A stretch of DNA of 64,000 nt from Aliivibrio sp. 1S175 (GCF_001690985.1 NZ_MAJS01000079.1:248001-312000); one strand, 5' to 3'. Shown: positions 19,257 to 29,301, counted from the first letter of the stretch. Program-made: numbers and translations. The notes: generated by a model not told the origin, from the sequence alone.

Positions 19257-20762
19257 ATGACTGACCAAGTACAACTAGATGAAAACAAACTGATTGCAGA
19301 ACGCCGTGGTAAATTAGACCATATCCGTCAAGCATGTAAGGCTAATGGCCACCCGAATGACTTCCGTCGTGACAGTCTTGCTGCGGATCTTCAATCGGAA
19401 TTTGGTGAAAAGACCAAAGAAGAGCTAGAAGAATTAAACCACATTGTAGCAATTGCTGGCCGTGTAATGGCGAAGCGCGGTCCTTTCTTATTGATCCAAG
19501 AAGTGTCTGGCAAGATCCAAGCTTACGCATCAAAAGATGTGCAAAAAGAGCTTAAAGAAAAATACCAAGGCCTAGATATCGGTGACATCATCGGTGTTAA
19601 AGGTGCTCTACATAAATCAGGTAAAGGCGATCTTTACGTGAATATGGAAGAGTTCGTACTGCTAACTAAAGCACTACGTCCATTGCCTGAAAAATTCCAC
19701 GGTTTAACTGACCAAGAAATGCGTTACCGTCAGCGTTATGTTGACCTTATCGTAAATGAAGATTCTCGTACTGCATTTATTATCCGCTCTAAAGTGGTTT
19801 CTGCAATTCGTAACTTCATGGTTGATAAAGGCTTCATGGAAGTTGAAACGCCAATGATGCACGTTATCCCTGGTGGCGCATCGGCTCGTCCATTCGTTAC
19901 TCACCATAATGCACTTGATGTTGACATGTACTTACGTGTTGCACCTGAGCTTTATCTTAAACGTCTAGTTGTTGGTGGTTTTGAGCGTGTATTCGAAATC
20001 AACCGTAACTTCCGTAACGAAGGTCTATCTCCACGTCATAACCCTGAATTCACAATGATGGAATTCTACATGGCGTACGCTGATTACAACGATCTGATGG
20101 ATCTAACTGAAGCAATGCTATCTCAAGTGGCAACATCTGTACTAGGCAGTGACAAAATGCCTTACGGTGAAGCGACAGTTGATTTTGGTGGTAAATATGC
20201 GCGTATGAGCATGTTAGACGCGATCAAAATGTACAACCCAGAGCACGCAGAAATCCAAGCGCTAACATATGAAGGCGTTCAAGATCGTGACTTAATGGTT
20301 TCTATTGCGAAATCAGTTCATGTTGAAGTTGAAAGCTTCTGGACATGTGGTCAGCTTTTAGAAGAGATCTTTGGCGAAACGGCTGAACCTCAACTAATGC
20401 AACCAACGTTCATTACAGAATACCCAGCAGATATCTCACCATTAGCACGTCGTAACGACAACAATGATTTCATTACAGACCGTTTTGAATTCTTCATTGG
20501 TGGCCGTGAAGTAGCGAATGGTTTCTCTGAGTTGAATGATGCACAAGACCAAGATGAGCGTTTTAAAGCGCAAGTTAACGCTAAAGAGTCTGGTGATGAT
20601 GAAGCAATGTATTACGATGCAGACTACATTACAGCTCTTGAACACGGTTTACCGCCAACTGCGGGTCAAGGTATTGGTATCGACCGTTTAGTGATGCTAT
20701 TCACTAACACTCACACAATTCGTGACGTAATTTTATTCCCTTCTATGCGCCCACAAGCATAA
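19257..20762 (+). CDS. lysS: Lysyl-tRNA synthetase (class II)
   Basis: The 501-residue enzyme charges tRNA(Lys). An N-terminal OB-fold anticodon-binding domain spans about residues 60-150 ([14 protein letters not shown]). Class II motifs are seen: motif 2 [20 protein letters not shown] (near 260-280) and motif 3 [11 protein letters not shown] near the C-terminus. The start lies 13 bases after prfB with GAAAGG upstream, so the two genes are cotranscribed, as in E. coli. A terminator follows. Confidence 0.98.
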   Translation: MTDQVQLDENKLIAERRGKLDHIRQACKANGHPNDFRRDSLAADLQSEFGEKTKEELEELNHIVAIAGRVMAKRGPFLLIQEVSGKIQAYASKDVQKELKEKYQGLDIGDIIGVKGALHKSGKGDLYVNMEEFVLLTKALRPLPEKFHGLTDQEMRYRQRYVDLIVNEDSRTAFIIRSKVVSAIRNFMVDKGFMEVETPMMHVIPGGASARPFVTHHNALDVDMYLRVAPELYLKRLVVGGFERVFEINRNFRNEGLSPRHNPEFTMMEFYMAYADYNDLMDLTEAMLSQVATSVLGSDKMPYGEATVDFGGKYARMSMLDAIKMYNPEHAEIQALTYEGVQDRDLMVSIAKSVHVEVESFWTCGQLLEEIFGETAEPQLMQPTFITEYPADISPLARRNDNNDFITDRFEFFIGGREVANGFSELNDAQDQDERFKAQVNAKESGDDEAMYYDADYITALEHGLPPTAGQGIGIDRLVMLFTNTHTIRDVILFPSMRPQA

Positions 20763-20781
20763 TTTAGAATAAAATGTAGAG

Positions 20782-20810
20782 AAGAGCGGCTTAATAGTCG
20801 CTCTTTTTTT
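20782..20810 (+). terminator. Rho-independent terminator of prfB-lysS
   Basis: AAGAGCG (20782-20788) pairs with CGCTCTT (20799-20805), followed by a T run. Confidence 0.85.
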
Positions 20811-21146
20811 ATTCTATTTTCTAACATATACGTATAAATCAAAAATTAATGACTTTCATATATCAATTGACCTAATTTTTACAATTCATTTCTTTCCCCA
20901 TTTAATCTACTAAAAGTAATTAAAAAATTATCTTTTATACTAAAAATATTTCAATTTCTTATAAATGAGTCGGTTTTTGTTCTGTTATGTTAACTATCAT
21001 TTGTTTTATATTTTTTATTGTGTGTTTTTTGTTAAAAGGATGACGGGCATCTCATTTGTGAGACCTGGGTTCGTCTTAAAACCTGTATAGTTGCTCTATA
21101 AAGATGTTCAGTTGATTTATTTTAAAGAATTTTAGAGGTAAGGCTT
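20811..21146 (+). promoter_or_regulatory. vpsR upstream region
   Basis: This AT-rich 336-base spacer has no credible gene. Near its end, at 21042-21075, TCTCA-TTTG-TGAGA forms a small hairpin nested inside GACG/CGTC pairing, which would sit in the vpsR leader. No promoter hexamers could be assigned with confidence. Confidence 0.35.
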
Positions 21147-22484
21147 ATGGGTACTCAGTTTCGTATGGATTCTGTTCCTGGTTCATTAGTGGTTGTTGGC
21201 GGAAGTTATGAACCTTGGTTAGCAGTATTAGAACAAGTTGGTTGGCGTTGTCATCGTTGTTATGATCTTCGAGCAGCACAAGTATTGTTTGACGAAATTG
21301 GCCCATGCATTGGTATTGTAGATTTAAGCCAAGATGATTTTAGCCTTAATGGCATCGCCACGTTAGTTAATAACAATAAACAAGTACGCTGGATGGCATT
21401 CATTCGTGAATCTCAATTAAGCTCAGATACTATTTGTCAATTTATCGTTAATTTCTGTATTGATTTTTTCACAGCCCCAATCCCTGATGCACAACTGTTA
21501 AGTACGATTGGACACCAATTAGGTATGTTGAAGCTTGAACGTAAAGTTTGGCCTAATATGGGGACAAAATCAGATTTAGGTATTCTTGGTGAAGCACCTG
21601 CCGTTAAGCGTTTACGAGATCAAATTCGCCGAGTTGCACCAACGGATGTATCAATCTTAATTTCTGGTGAAAGCGGTGTAGGTAAAGATGCGGTAGCTAG
21701 AGCTGTCCATGATTCATCTGGTCGTAATAAAGGCCCGTTTATTTCTCTAAATTGTGGTTCATTATCTGAATTAAAAATAGAGCAAGAATTGTTTGGTCTT
21801 CATCTTTCTGAATATGAACAATCAAAGCTGTTTCAAGCGAATGGTGGTACATTATTCTTAAATGATATAAGCGATTTACCGATAAGCCAGCAACAACTGT
21901 TATTACGCTTCTTACAAGAAGGGAACATTGAAACATCGCAAGGTTTTATGGATATTGATGTGCGAGTTATTGTTGCTAGCCATATTGATCTTGAAAAAGC
22001 GATAGAAGAAGGTGGATTTAAAGAAGAACTTTATTACCGCTTAAATGTACTTCGTATTCATGTACCGTCATTAAAAGAGAGAAGCTCGGATATTATTATT
22101 TTAGCTGAACATTTTCTTCAACGTTATGCTAAAGAGTATAATACTCAGGCACGTACATTCTCTGAAGATGCGATGCAAACGATGCTGCATTACCCGTGGC
22201 CAGGAAATGTTCGTGAACTAGTAAACCAAGTGAAACGAGCAGTTCTTCTTGCAGATAGTATGACGATAGATCTTGAGCATTTAGATCTTCCTCAGCGCAA
22301 CGATACAAAACGTAGTTTACGAGTAATCAGAGAAAACTCAGAACGAGATGCATTATTAATGGTTCTAGAGTCTCATGATGGTCAAGTTTCTTCAGCGGCA
22401 AAAGAGCTAGGGGTTTCTCGAGCGACAATGTACCGTTTATTGAATAAACACAATTTAATCTCTGAACCAAGAAGCTATAGCTAA
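21147..22484 (+). CDS. vpsR: VpsR-like transcriptional regulator (atypical NtrC family)
   Basis: The 445-residue protein matches Vibrio cholerae VpsR, the c-di-GMP-responsive activator of biofilm polysaccharide genes, almost continuously over its first 130 residues. A receiver-like domain has the phospho-acceptor-equivalent D59. The AAA+ domain has Walker A GESGVGKD (174-181). The Walker B segment reads GGTLFLND, with N239-D240 replacing the usual D-E. The GAFTGA loop for sigma-54 contact is absent: ELFG is followed directly by a shortened segment. A Fis-type helix-turn-helix is at the C-terminus (AAKELGVSRATMYRLLNKH). These traits indicate a regulator that does not work through sigma-54. The gene is monocistronic. 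Confidence 0.93.
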   Translation: MGTQFRMDSVPGSLVVVGGSYEPWLAVLEQVGWRCHRCYDLRAAQVLFDEIGPCIGIVDLSQDDFSLNGIATLVNNNKQVRWMAFIRESQLSSDTICQFIVNFCIDFFTAPIPDAQLLSTIGHQLGMLKLERKVWPNMGTKSDLGILGEAPAVKRLRDQIRRVAPTDVSILISGESGVGKDAVARAVHDSSGRNKGPFISLNCGSLSELKIEQELFGLHLSEYEQSKLFQANGGTLFLNDISDLPISQQQLLLRFLQEGNIETSQGFMDIDVRVIVASHIDLEKAIEEGGFKEELYYRLNVLRIHVPSLKERSSDIIILAEHFLQRYAKEYNTQARTFSEDAMQTMLHYPWPGNVRELVNQVKRAVLLADSMTIDLEHLDLPQRNDTKRSLRVIRENSERDALLMVLESHDGQVSSAAKELGVSRATMYRLLNKHNLISEPRSYS

Positions 22485-22532
22485 CGTAAGAAGCGAAAGC
22501 GAATTTAAAAAAGCGTAATCAACCGAAAAATC

Positions 22533-22566
22533 AAAAAGGCTTATCTCATTGAGGTAAGCCTTTTTT
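22533..22566. terminator. Bidirectional terminator between vpsR and mutH
   Basis: AAAAAGGCTTATCT pairs with AGGTAAGCCTTTTT, with one G-U pair. A and T runs lie on both sides, serving convergent vpsR and mutH; its end touches the mutH stop codon. Confidence 0.83.
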
Positions 22567-23230
22567 AATTAAAAAATGAGGTCAAAATAGCGTGAGTAAA
22601 ATGAGTCTTTAAATAGAAACCTCTTGGTAAGGTTTTAATTGGTTGACCATTCTCTCCATAAGCCTCAGTAAGGGCTTGGCTGTTTGCCGCTTTAGGTCTT
22701 AGTTGTAAAACTTCACCGTGCTTTGCGGTAATAGATTCAACTTTACCTAGAACGATTAAATCCATTAGCTCTTCCCAATCTTGTTTTAGCCGTTGCTCTT
22801 CTTCTAATGAAGGTTGCCATAAAACAGGATAACCAACACGTCTATCGCCAACGGGGATCTCCCTTTCTCCCTCTACAGGGATCCACAAAACATGCGCTAA
22901 TTTATGACGGACATGTGATTCTTCCCAACGTAAGCTATGAACCCCTGTTAGCGGAGCAACAGAAACAAACGTAGTTTCAAGAGGTTTTCCTGTGTGGCTG
23001 ATCGGAATGGTCTTTAACTCAATACCAAGATCAATGAAATCTGGAAGGGGTTTACTGCCCGCAGAAGCACCTAGATGCCACTCTAATAATTGGCCAACCC
23101 ATCCTTTATCTCTTTTTAAATTTTCAGGTACGGAAATGTGAGCTTGTTTAGCAAGCTCAGCTAACGTGTAGCCTGCAATATTTTCAGCTCTTGTTAGCAG
23201 TTCGCTAATTGTTGCAGGAGGTTGGTTCAT
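22565..23230 (-). CDS. mutH: DNA mismatch repair endonuclease MutH
   Basis: The 221-residue enzyme nicks the unmethylated strand at hemimethylated GATC sites during mismatch repair. The catalytic triad lies in [16 protein letters not shown]64, E71 and K73, matching E. coli D70, E77 and K79 with a constant offset of six; E50 matches E. coli E56. MutH occurs only in Dam-methylating bacteria, so this organism should methylate GATC. This matters for the GATC-rich spacer immediately upstream. The gene is divergent from rppH. Confidence 0.97.
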   Translation of the reverse strand: MNQPPATISELLTRAENIAGYTLAELAKQAHISVPENLKRDKGWVGQLLEWHLGASAGSKPLPDFIDLGIELKTIPISHTGKPLETTFVSVAPLTGVHSLRWEESHVRHKLAHVLWIPVEGEREIPVGDRRVGYPVLWQPSLEEEQRLKQDWEELMDLIVLGKVESITAKHGEVLQLRPKAANSQALTEAYGENGQPIKTLPRGFYLKTHFTHAILTSFFN

Positions 23231-23299
23231 AGTTGCTCATTAATAAGAGTTAAGAGGTTAGATTATCATATTAATTTAGAGTTTTAGTGTTCTTAATTG

Positions 23300-23782
23300 G
23301 ATCTAATTAAGTTATCCACATTCACGATTGTTTATTAATCGATTTCTATTTTTATGGATCCATATACAGTATTATATTTATGAATAAGTTGTTGACTTTC
23401 AGGTGTATAGCACATTAAAGAGGGGGTTGTTGTGGGTAATTATAGGATTGCTCGATCTTTAACCGATCTGTAGTTATATTAATCGCAGGCTTTTTTTTGA
23501 AAAGATCACTCAAAGGATCTTTAATTTAACTTTTTGTTTAATATCATTTTTATTGATATTTACTTTTTCCCTCCCTCTTATTGATAAAATGATTTTTATC
23601 GTGTGATTTCGTTTGTTTTTATCTTCTTCACAAAGTTATACACAGAAAAGGTGAATAAATGTGGGGCAGCTCTCATTGTTATGTTGATAAGTGGTTAATT
23701 GATTAAAAGTTATTCAAGATTCGAGGTTATTTTAGTAAAACGTGACAAGAAAGCGTGATCCTGTTTGCTCAAAGAGGCGATC
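23300..23782. other. DnaA-box cluster with GATC sites and AT-rich tract (DARS2- or origin-like)
   Basis: The 596-base mutH-rppH spacer has no gene but carries many replication-type motifs. Perfect DnaA boxes are TTATCCACA (23312-23320, plus) and TTATACACA (23636-23644, plus). Boxes with one mismatch lie at 23431-23439, 23650-23658 and 23682-23690, all minus. Eight GATC sites occur between 23300 and 23782, several times the chance expectation. GATCT-led 13-mers at 23465 and 23516 agree with the oriC 13-mer at about 9 of 11 fixed positions, followed by a T-rich tract to about 23630. Three boxes at 23636-23690 resemble a DARS core. E. coli DARS2, which regenerates ATP-DnaA, lies next to mutH. 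That equivalence is inferred. Confidence 0.5.
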
Positions 23783-23826
23783 TGTGAAAAAATCAAAGGA
23801 ATATAAGTTTATGATGAGGTCATCCA

Positions 23827-24339
23827 GTGATAGATGGCGATGGTTTCCGCCCGAATGTCGGGATAGTGATATGCAATAGCCATGGTCAAGTATTCTGGGC
23901 GAAACGATACGGACAACATTCTTGGCAATTTCCACAAGGTGGCATTGATGATGGTGAGACACCTGAACAAGCAATGTACCGAGAATTGTATGAAGAAGTT
24001 GGCCTGACTAAAAATGACGTACGTATTTTAGCAAGTAGCCGACATTGGTTGCGATATAAATTACCGAAGCGCTTAGTTAGATGGGATTCAAAACCTGTCT
24101 GTATTGGACAAAAACAAAAATGGTTTTTGTTACGCTTGGAATGTGACGAATCCAAGGTGAATATGCAAAGAGATCGCTCGCCGGAATTTGATGGCTGGCG
24201 GTGGGTTAGTTATTGGTACCCAGTAAGACAAGTTGTTTCATTTAAACGTGATGTTTATCGTCGAGCCTTGAAAGAGTTCGCGGTTATTGCCATGCCGTTT
24301 AAGGAACGAAAATTTAAAAGGAAAGGTAAAAAAGGGTAA
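23827..24339 (+). CDS. rppH: RNA pyrophosphohydrolase
   Basis: The enzyme removes phosphates from the 5' end of triphosphorylated mRNA and so triggers RNase E decay. It has 170 residues from a GTG start at 23827, supported by GAGG nine bases upstream and by the family N-terminus [15 protein letters not shown]. The Nudix box is complete: G38, E44, R52, E53, E56, E57 and G59. The C-terminus is short and very basic (KFKRKGKKG). It begins the rppH-ptsP-TSUP-lgt cluster; rppH-ptsP-lgt is conserved with E. coli. Confidence 0.97.
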   Translation: MIDGDGFRPNVGIVICNSHGQVFWAKRYGQHSWQFPQGGIDDGETPEQAMYRELYEEVGLTKNDVRILASSRHWLRYKLPKRLVRWDSKPVCIGQKQKWFLLRLECDESKVNMQRDRSPEFDGWRWVSYWYPVRQVVSFKRDVYRRALKEFAVIAMPFKERKFKRKGKKG

Positions 24340-24375
24340 GCTGTCTATACCTTATCACCTTAAGGATTGTTTAGT

Positions 24376-26637
24376 ATGCTTACTCAACTCAGGGATATAG
24401 TTGATCATGTAGCTAAAGCAGAATCGTTAGATGATGCTTTAGCACTATTGGTGAAAAATACTCGACATTCGATGAGAACCGAATGCTGCTCAGTTTATTT
24501 AATGAGTAATGATAATCTTCGTTTAGAACTGATGGCAACGGAGGGCTTAAAAGCTAAGCCTAATACCGTATCGTTAGGTATTGATGAAGGGCTTGTTGGT
24601 CTTGTTGCACGCAGTTGTGAGCCGTTAAACCTTGCGAATGCATCAGTACATCCATCCTATAAATATATTCCAAGCATTGCTGAATATAAATTTAATTCAT
24701 TTCTTGCTACACCAATTATCTATCGTCGTCAGAATTTAGGTGTATTGGTCGTTCAACAAAAAGAAAAACGTCAGTTTACCGAGATTGAAGAGTCATTCTT
24801 AGTGACACTTTCCGCTCAACTTGCGGTGGTGTTAGCATACGCTAAGGCCCATGAAAGTTGGTCGACTCAGTTGCAAGCTTCTTCTACACAACAAAAGCAG
24901 TTTAAAGGCATTTCGGCCTCTAATGGCGTTGGAATAGCCCCGCTGTGGTTTGATGATGCACAACCTAAAATTGAGGCAATTTTACCAAGTTCATGTATTG
25001 ATATTGAGCTAGAAAAAGATCGCCTTGGTAATGCCGTCGAACTTGCTTTAAAAGATTTCCGACGAGCAAAGAAACGTTTTGAACAGGAATTAAATAGTGA
25101 TACGTTAGCTATTTTTGATCTCTTTAGTCATTTGCTGAATGATCCTATGTTAAAGGCTGATCTTAAAAAACAGATCAATCAAGGTGACTCTGCTGAGTGG
25201 GCATTGCGTCAAGTCATAGAGTCTTATGCTGGACGTTTTGAGAGAATGAGCGATTCTTATTTAAGTCAGAGAGCAAATGATGTTCGAGAGCTTGGGCAAA
25301 GATTACTCTATTTTCTGAACTATGAAGATAAATTAGATATTGATCTTTCACACCCAGTAATTCTTGTTACGACTCAGCTAACTGCATCTATGTTAGCTAG
25401 CATCCCTAAAGATAAATTAAAAGCAGTTATTTCTCTCGAAGGGGCAGCAAACTCACACGCCGCTATTTTATCTAAGGCTCTTGGCATTCCAGCGATAATG
25501 GGGGTTGAGTTTAATCCTGCTCATTATCATAAATCACTAGCTATTGTGGATGGTTACAGTGGTTTACTCTATATCAAGCCAACTGAAGCCTTAATTCAAG
25601 AATATACCGATCTACAAAATGAAGAACTAGAGTTATCAAAACTCATAACTTTGGATCTTGATAAGCCGACACTAACGCTTGATGGCCATTTAATGAGCAT
25701 TCATTTGAATGCCGGTTTAAGTATCGATTCCAATATAGCGGTTAATAAAGGGGTTGATGGCGTCGGTCTTTATCGTACGGAAATACCGTTTTTGCTTCAT
25801 CAACGATTTCCATCAGAAGAAGAACAATATCTACAATATAAAGCGATTCTAGAAACTTACCCTCAAAAGCCGGTGGTAATGAGAACGCTTGATATCGGTG
25901 GAGATAAACCATTACCTTATTTACCTATCGAAGAAGATAACCCATTTTTAGGATGGCGTGGTATTCGATTTACTTTAGATCACCCAGATATATTTTTATT
26001 GCAGCTTAAAGCGATGATAAGAGCGAATATAGGAAATAATAATTTATCCATAATGCTGCCGATGATTTCGGGTATCCCTGAATTAAGACAGGCAAAAGCG
26101 TTTATTAACCAAGCTTATGAAGAAGTATTGAGTGAATCTGAAATTGATTTCTCTAAACCTCGTATCGGTATGATGGTTGAAGTGCCATCTATGCTCTATC
26201 TCTTACCAAGAGTGGCAGGGTTTGTTGATTTTATTTCTGTAGGCACGAATGATTTAACTCAATATTTGTTGGCAGTAGATAGAAATAACTCTCGAGTTTC
26301 GCACGTTTATGAGTCTTATCATCCGGCAGTGCTGTTGGCATTGAAACAGATTATAGAAACGGCAAATCAACATAATTTGCCTGTCAGTGTTTGTGGCGAA
26401 TTAGCGGGAGATCCTATTGGGTGCTTACTCTTAATTGGGCTTGGTTATCGTAATTTAAGTATGAATACTTCCAACGTTGCTAAGATTAAGTACATTATTA
26501 GGCAAATAACATTAACTGAAATTGAAAGTATGACAAATATTCTTTTACATCATGATGATGCGGAGACAATTTTAACTGATATGATGTCTTTTTTTGAACA
26601 GAAAGATCTTTTAGGGTTTATTCGAGCAGGTAAATAA
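24376..26637 (+). CDS. ptsP: Phosphoenolpyruvate-protein phosphotransferase PtsP (EI-Ntr)
   Basis: This is enzyme I of the nitrogen phosphotransferase system, which passes phosphate from PEP to NPr. The 753-residue protein starts at ATG 24376 (MLTQLRDIVDHV) with AAGGA upstream; a TTG three codons earlier is less likely. An N-terminal GAF domain covers about residues 15-155. The phosphorylated His361 is in GAANSHAAILSK. The PEP-binding barrel ends with the catalytic cysteine in SVCGELAGDP near 680. It lies 36 bases after rppH and abuts the TSUP permease start, so it is cotranscribed. Confidence 0.97.
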   Translation: MLTQLRDIVDHVAKAESLDDALALLVKNTRHSMRTECCSVYLMSNDNLRLELMATEGLKAKPNTVSLGIDEGLVGLVARSCEPLNLANASVHPSYKYIPSIAEYKFNSFLATPIIYRRQNLGVLVVQQKEKRQFTEIEESFLVTLSAQLAVVLAYAKAHESWSTQLQASSTQQKQFKGISASNGVGIAPLWFDDAQPKIEAILPSSCIDIELEKDRLGNAVELALKDFRRAKKRFEQELNSDTLAIFDLFSHLLNDPMLKADLKKQINQGDSAEWALRQVIESYAGRFERMSDSYLSQRANDVRELGQRLLYFLNYEDKLDIDLSHPVILVTTQLTASMLASIPKDKLKAVISLEGAANSHAAILSKALGIPAIMGVEFNPAHYHKSLAIVDGYSGLLYIKPTEALIQEYTDLQNEELELSKLITLDLDKPTLTLDGHLMSIHLNAGLSIDSNIAVNKGVDGVGLYRTEIPFLLHQRFPSEEEQYLQYKAILETYPQKPVVMRTLDIGGDKPLPYLPIEEDNPFLGWRGIRFTLDHPDIFLLQLKAMIRANIGNNNLSIMLPMISGIPELRQAKAFINQAYEEVLSESEIDFSKPRIGMMVEVPSMLYLLPRVAGFVDFISVGTNDLTQYLLAVDRNNSRVSHVYESYHPAVLLALKQIIETANQHNLPVSVCGELAGDPIGCLLLIGLGYRNLSMNTSNVAKIKYIIRQITLTEIESMTNILLHHDDAETILTDMMSFFEQKDLLGFIRAGK

Positions 26638-27441
26638 ATGTCAGTGGATTTTTGGTCTATTTTCGCACTATATCTTTTACTTGGTAGTGTCGTTGGTGTA
26701 ATGGCTGGTCTATTAGGTATTGGTGGTGGATTACTTGTCGTTCCCGCGCTGTTGTGGTTATTGCCTTTGGCTGGCATTGATTCGAGCATAGCGATGCAAA
26801 TGGCGCTCGGTACATCATTAGCGACAATTATATTTACATCAAGCTCATCGGCATTGAACCATTTACGTTTGGGTAATGTCGAAGTGGGGTTAATTAAAAG
26901 TTTAGCACCCGGTGTTGTCGTTGGTGGCTTTATTGGTAGTTATCTTACTGAATTAATACCGACACAATATTTACCTAAAGTCTTTGGTATTATCGTGCTT
27001 TTATTGGCTCTACAGATGCTATTAGCACTTAAATTTACAGCAACAAGAACAATGCCATCGCCTCTTAAAACAGCGGCCTCTGGTGGAGTTATCGGTGTTG
27101 TATCTAGTTTAGCGGGTATTGGCGGAGGTTCACTTACGGTACCTTATTTAAGCTTTCATGGTATTGAAATGAGAAAAGCCATTGGCAGTTCTTCATTGTG
27201 TGGCACATTAATCGCGATAGCTGGCATGATAGGTTTTGTCATACATGGTGTAAATGTAGCAAACCTGCCAACGATGAGTTTAGGTTATGTTTATTTACCG
27301 GCCTTATGTGGCATAAGCATCACTTCTATTTTAACCACTAGAATTGGCGCTAAATTAGCATCGCATTTACCGACATCAACATTGAAAAAAATCTTTGCCG
27401 TATTTCTAGTATTTATCGGCAGTAAAATGTTCTTAGGATAA
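26638..27441 (+). CDS. TSUP (TauE/SafE) family membrane permease
   Basis: The 267-residue inner-membrane protein has about eight hydrophobic segments arranged as two homologous halves. Each half has a glycine-rich motif of the family: [12 protein letters not shown] near 22-33 and [12 protein letters not shown] near 157-168. TSUP members export or import sulfonates, sulfite or other small anions; the substrate cannot be told from the sequence. The ATG follows the ptsP stop codon with no gap, and lgt follows after ten bases, so it is translationally tied to the cluster. It is not part of the E. coli rppH-ptsP-lgt order. Confidence 0.9.
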   Translation: MSVDFWSIFALYLLLGSVVGVMAGLLGIGGGLLVVPALLWLLPLAGIDSSIAMQMALGTSLATIIFTSSSSALNHLRLGNVEVGLIKSLAPGVVVGGFIGSYLTELIPTQYLPKVFGIIVLLLALQMLLALKFTATRTMPSPLKTAASGGVIGVVSSLAGIGGGSLTVPYLSFHGIEMRKAIGSSSLCGTLIAIAGMIGFVIHGVNVANLPTMSLGYVYLPALCGISITSILTTRIGAKLASHLPTSTLKKIFAVFLVFIGSKMFLG

Positions 27442-27451
27442 GAGAGTAGTC

Positions 27452-28303
27452 ATGAGTCAGGGGTATTTAAACTTCCCACATATCGATCCGATATTATTTG
27501 AAATTGGTCCATTAGCAGTGCGTTGGTATGGCTTGATGTATCTTTTTGGTTTTATGTTTGCTTTATGGCTTGCAAATAAACGTGCAGATAAGCCGAACAG
27601 TGGCTGGACGAGAGATCAAGTCAGTGATCTTCTTTTTGCTGGCTTTCTAGGGGTCGTTATTGGCGGGCGTGTTGGTTATGTTTTATTTTATAACTTCGGT
27701 TATTTCTTAGATAACCCACTGTACTTATTTGAAGTCTGGACAGGCGGAATGTCTTTCCATGGTGGATTGCTTGGTGTGATCACCGCAATGCTTTGGTACG
27801 GTTATAAGAATAATCGTAGCTTTTTTACCATTGCTGATTTTGTCGCACCATTAGTGCCATTTGGTTTAGGGGCTGGTCGCCTTGGTAACTTCATGAATGG
27901 TGAACTATGGGGCCGTGTTACTGACGTGCCGTGGGCGATGGTATTCCCAACAGGTGGACCTTTCCCTCGTCACCCATCGCAGCTGTATGAATTTGCACTT
28001 GAAGGCGTTGTTTTATTCTTAATTCTAAATTGGTTTATTCGTAAACCTCGTCCATTAGGCGCAGTCTCTGGCTTATTCCTATTTGGTTACGGTACATTCC
28101 GCTTCTTAGTTGAGTATGTTCGTCAACCGGATGCACAATTAGGTTTATTTGGCGATTGGATCTCAATGGGACAAATACTGTCACTACCAATGGTGATAGG
28201 TGGTCTGTTGATGATGATTTGGGCATTTAAGCGTAATCTTTTTGCGACTGATTTGAAGAATAGTGGTACTAAGTCAGAGAAATCTAAACAAAAAGCAAAA
28301 TAA
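27452..28303 (+). CDS. lgt: Prolipoprotein diacylglyceryl transferase
   Basis: The inner-membrane enzyme attaches diacylglycerol to the lipobox cysteine, the first step in lipoprotein maturation. The 283-residue protein has about seven transmembrane helices. The Lgt signature [14 protein letters not shown] lies near residue 143, with SFHGGLLG near 103 and HPSQLYE near 180. It is the last gene of the rppH-ptsP-TSUP-lgt cluster and is followed by a terminator before thyA. Substrates in this window include the lipoproteins at 29302 and 39845. Confidence 0.97.
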   Translation: MSQGYLNFPHIDPILFEIGPLAVRWYGLMYLFGFMFALWLANKRADKPNSGWTRDQVSDLLFAGFLGVVIGGRVGYVLFYNFGYFLDNPLYLFEVWTGGMSFHGGLLGVITAMLWYGYKNNRSFFTIADFVAPLVPFGLGAGRLGNFMNGELWGRVTDVPWAMVFPTGGPFPRHPSQLYEFALEGVVLFLILNWFIRKPRPLGAVSGLFLFGYGTFRFLVEYVRQPDAQLGLFGDWISMGQILSLPMVIGGLLMMIWAFKRNLFATDLKNSGTKSEKSKQKAK

Positions 28304-28351
28304 ACAAACTAAGAAAAATACGCTAGAATAGCGATAATAACGATTTATAGT

Positions 28352-28382
28352 AATGGCCTCTTCGTTTGAGGCCATTTTTTTA
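28352..28382 (+). terminator. Rho-independent terminator of the rppH-lgt cluster
   Basis: AATGGCCTC (28352-28360) pairs with GAGGCCATT (28368-28376), then T6. It ends about 25 bases before thyA, so thyA is at least partly uncoupled from lgt. Confidence 0.87.
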
Positions 28383-28405
28383 AGCCAATTTTAGAGAGCA
28401 TGACC

Positions 28406-29257
28406 GTGAAGCAGTATTTAGATTTATGCCAACGCATTGTTGATGAAGGTCACTGGATTGAAAACGAACGCACTGGAAAGCGCTGTTTGACGGTGATTAA
28501 TGCCGATTTAACCTATGATGTTGCCAATGGAGAGTTTCCATTAGTAACGACACGTAAGAGTTTCTGGAAATCAGCCGTTGCTGAAATGATTGGTTATATT
28601 CGCGGTTATGATAACGCAGAAGATTTCCGTAAAATAGGTACTAAAACTTGGGATGCGAATGCGAACCTAAACGACGTTTGGCTCAATAGCGCTCACCGAA
28701 AAGGTGAAGATGACATGGGCCGAGTATATGGGGTTCAAGGTCGTTCGTGGGCAAAACCAAATGGTGAGCTTGTCGATCAATTGAAAAAAATCATTGATGA
28801 TTTAAGCGCTGGTATTGACGACCGTGGTGAAATTTTAAATTTCTACAACCCTGGTGAGTTTGATATGGGCTGCTTACGCCCGTGTATGTACTCACACCAC
28901 TTTTCACTATTAGGTGATACATTGTACTTAAATAGTACTCAACGCTCGTGTGATGTTCCGCTAGGCCTTAATTTCAATATGGTTCAAGTGTATTTTCTGC
29001 TGGCTATTGTGGCTCAAATTACAGGACATAAAGCAGGTAAGGCGTATCATAAGATTGTTAATGGTCATATTTATGAAGATCAGCTTGAATTGATGAAAGA
29101 AGTTCAGTTAAAGCGTAAGCCATTGAAGGCTCCAATCTTTAAAATAAACCCTAAGATTAAATCATTAGAAGATTTAGAAACATGGGTAACTATGGATGAT
29201 TTTGAAGTGATTGGCTATGAAAGCCATGAGGCGATTAAGTATCCTTTTTCTGTGTGA
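28406..29257 (+). CDS. thyA: Thymidylate synthase (long Vibrio-type ThyA)
   Basis: The enzyme methylates dUMP to dTMP using methylenetetrahydrofolate. A GTG start at 28406 gives 283 residues and has AGAGAG at a good distance; the ATG at 28400 would be too close to it. The catalytic Cys160 is in [11 protein letters not shown], where most ThyA have PPCH. The dUMP-binding [13 protein letters not shown] and the HIY motif are present, the latter as VNGHIYEDQ. The protein is about 20 residues longer than E. coli ThyA and belongs to a divergent branch known in Vibrio. A terminator follows. Confidence 0.95.
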   Translation: MKQYLDLCQRIVDEGHWIENERTGKRCLTVINADLTYDVANGEFPLVTTRKSFWKSAVAEMIGYIRGYDNAEDFRKIGTKTWDANANLNDVWLNSAHRKGEDDMGRVYGVQGRSWAKPNGELVDQLKKIIDDLSAGIDDRGEILNFYNPGEFDMGCLRPCMYSHHFSLLGDTLYLNSTQRSCDVPLGLNFNMVQVYFLLAIVAQITGHKAGKAYHKIVNGHIYEDQLELMKEVQLKRKPLKAPIFKINPKIKSLEDLETWVTMDDFEVIGYESHEAIKYPFSV

Positions 29258-29266
29258 TTTTAAGAT

Positions 29267-29290
29267 AGCCCTTTTAAGTAAGGGCTTTTT
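29267..29290 (+). terminator. Rho-independent terminator of thyA
   Basis: AGCCCTT (29267-29273) pairs with AAGGGCT (29280-29286), followed by a T run. It separates convergent thyA and the DUF1499 gene. Confidence 0.83.
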
Positions 29291-29301
29291 ATTGGCGGTC
29301 T

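Noticed and set aside
23300-23782. Primary chromosomal replication origin (oriC)
   Set aside because: Motifs resemble oriC, but gidA/mioC-type neighbours are absent and mutH-rppH is not a known oriC locus; a DARS-type site fits the context better.
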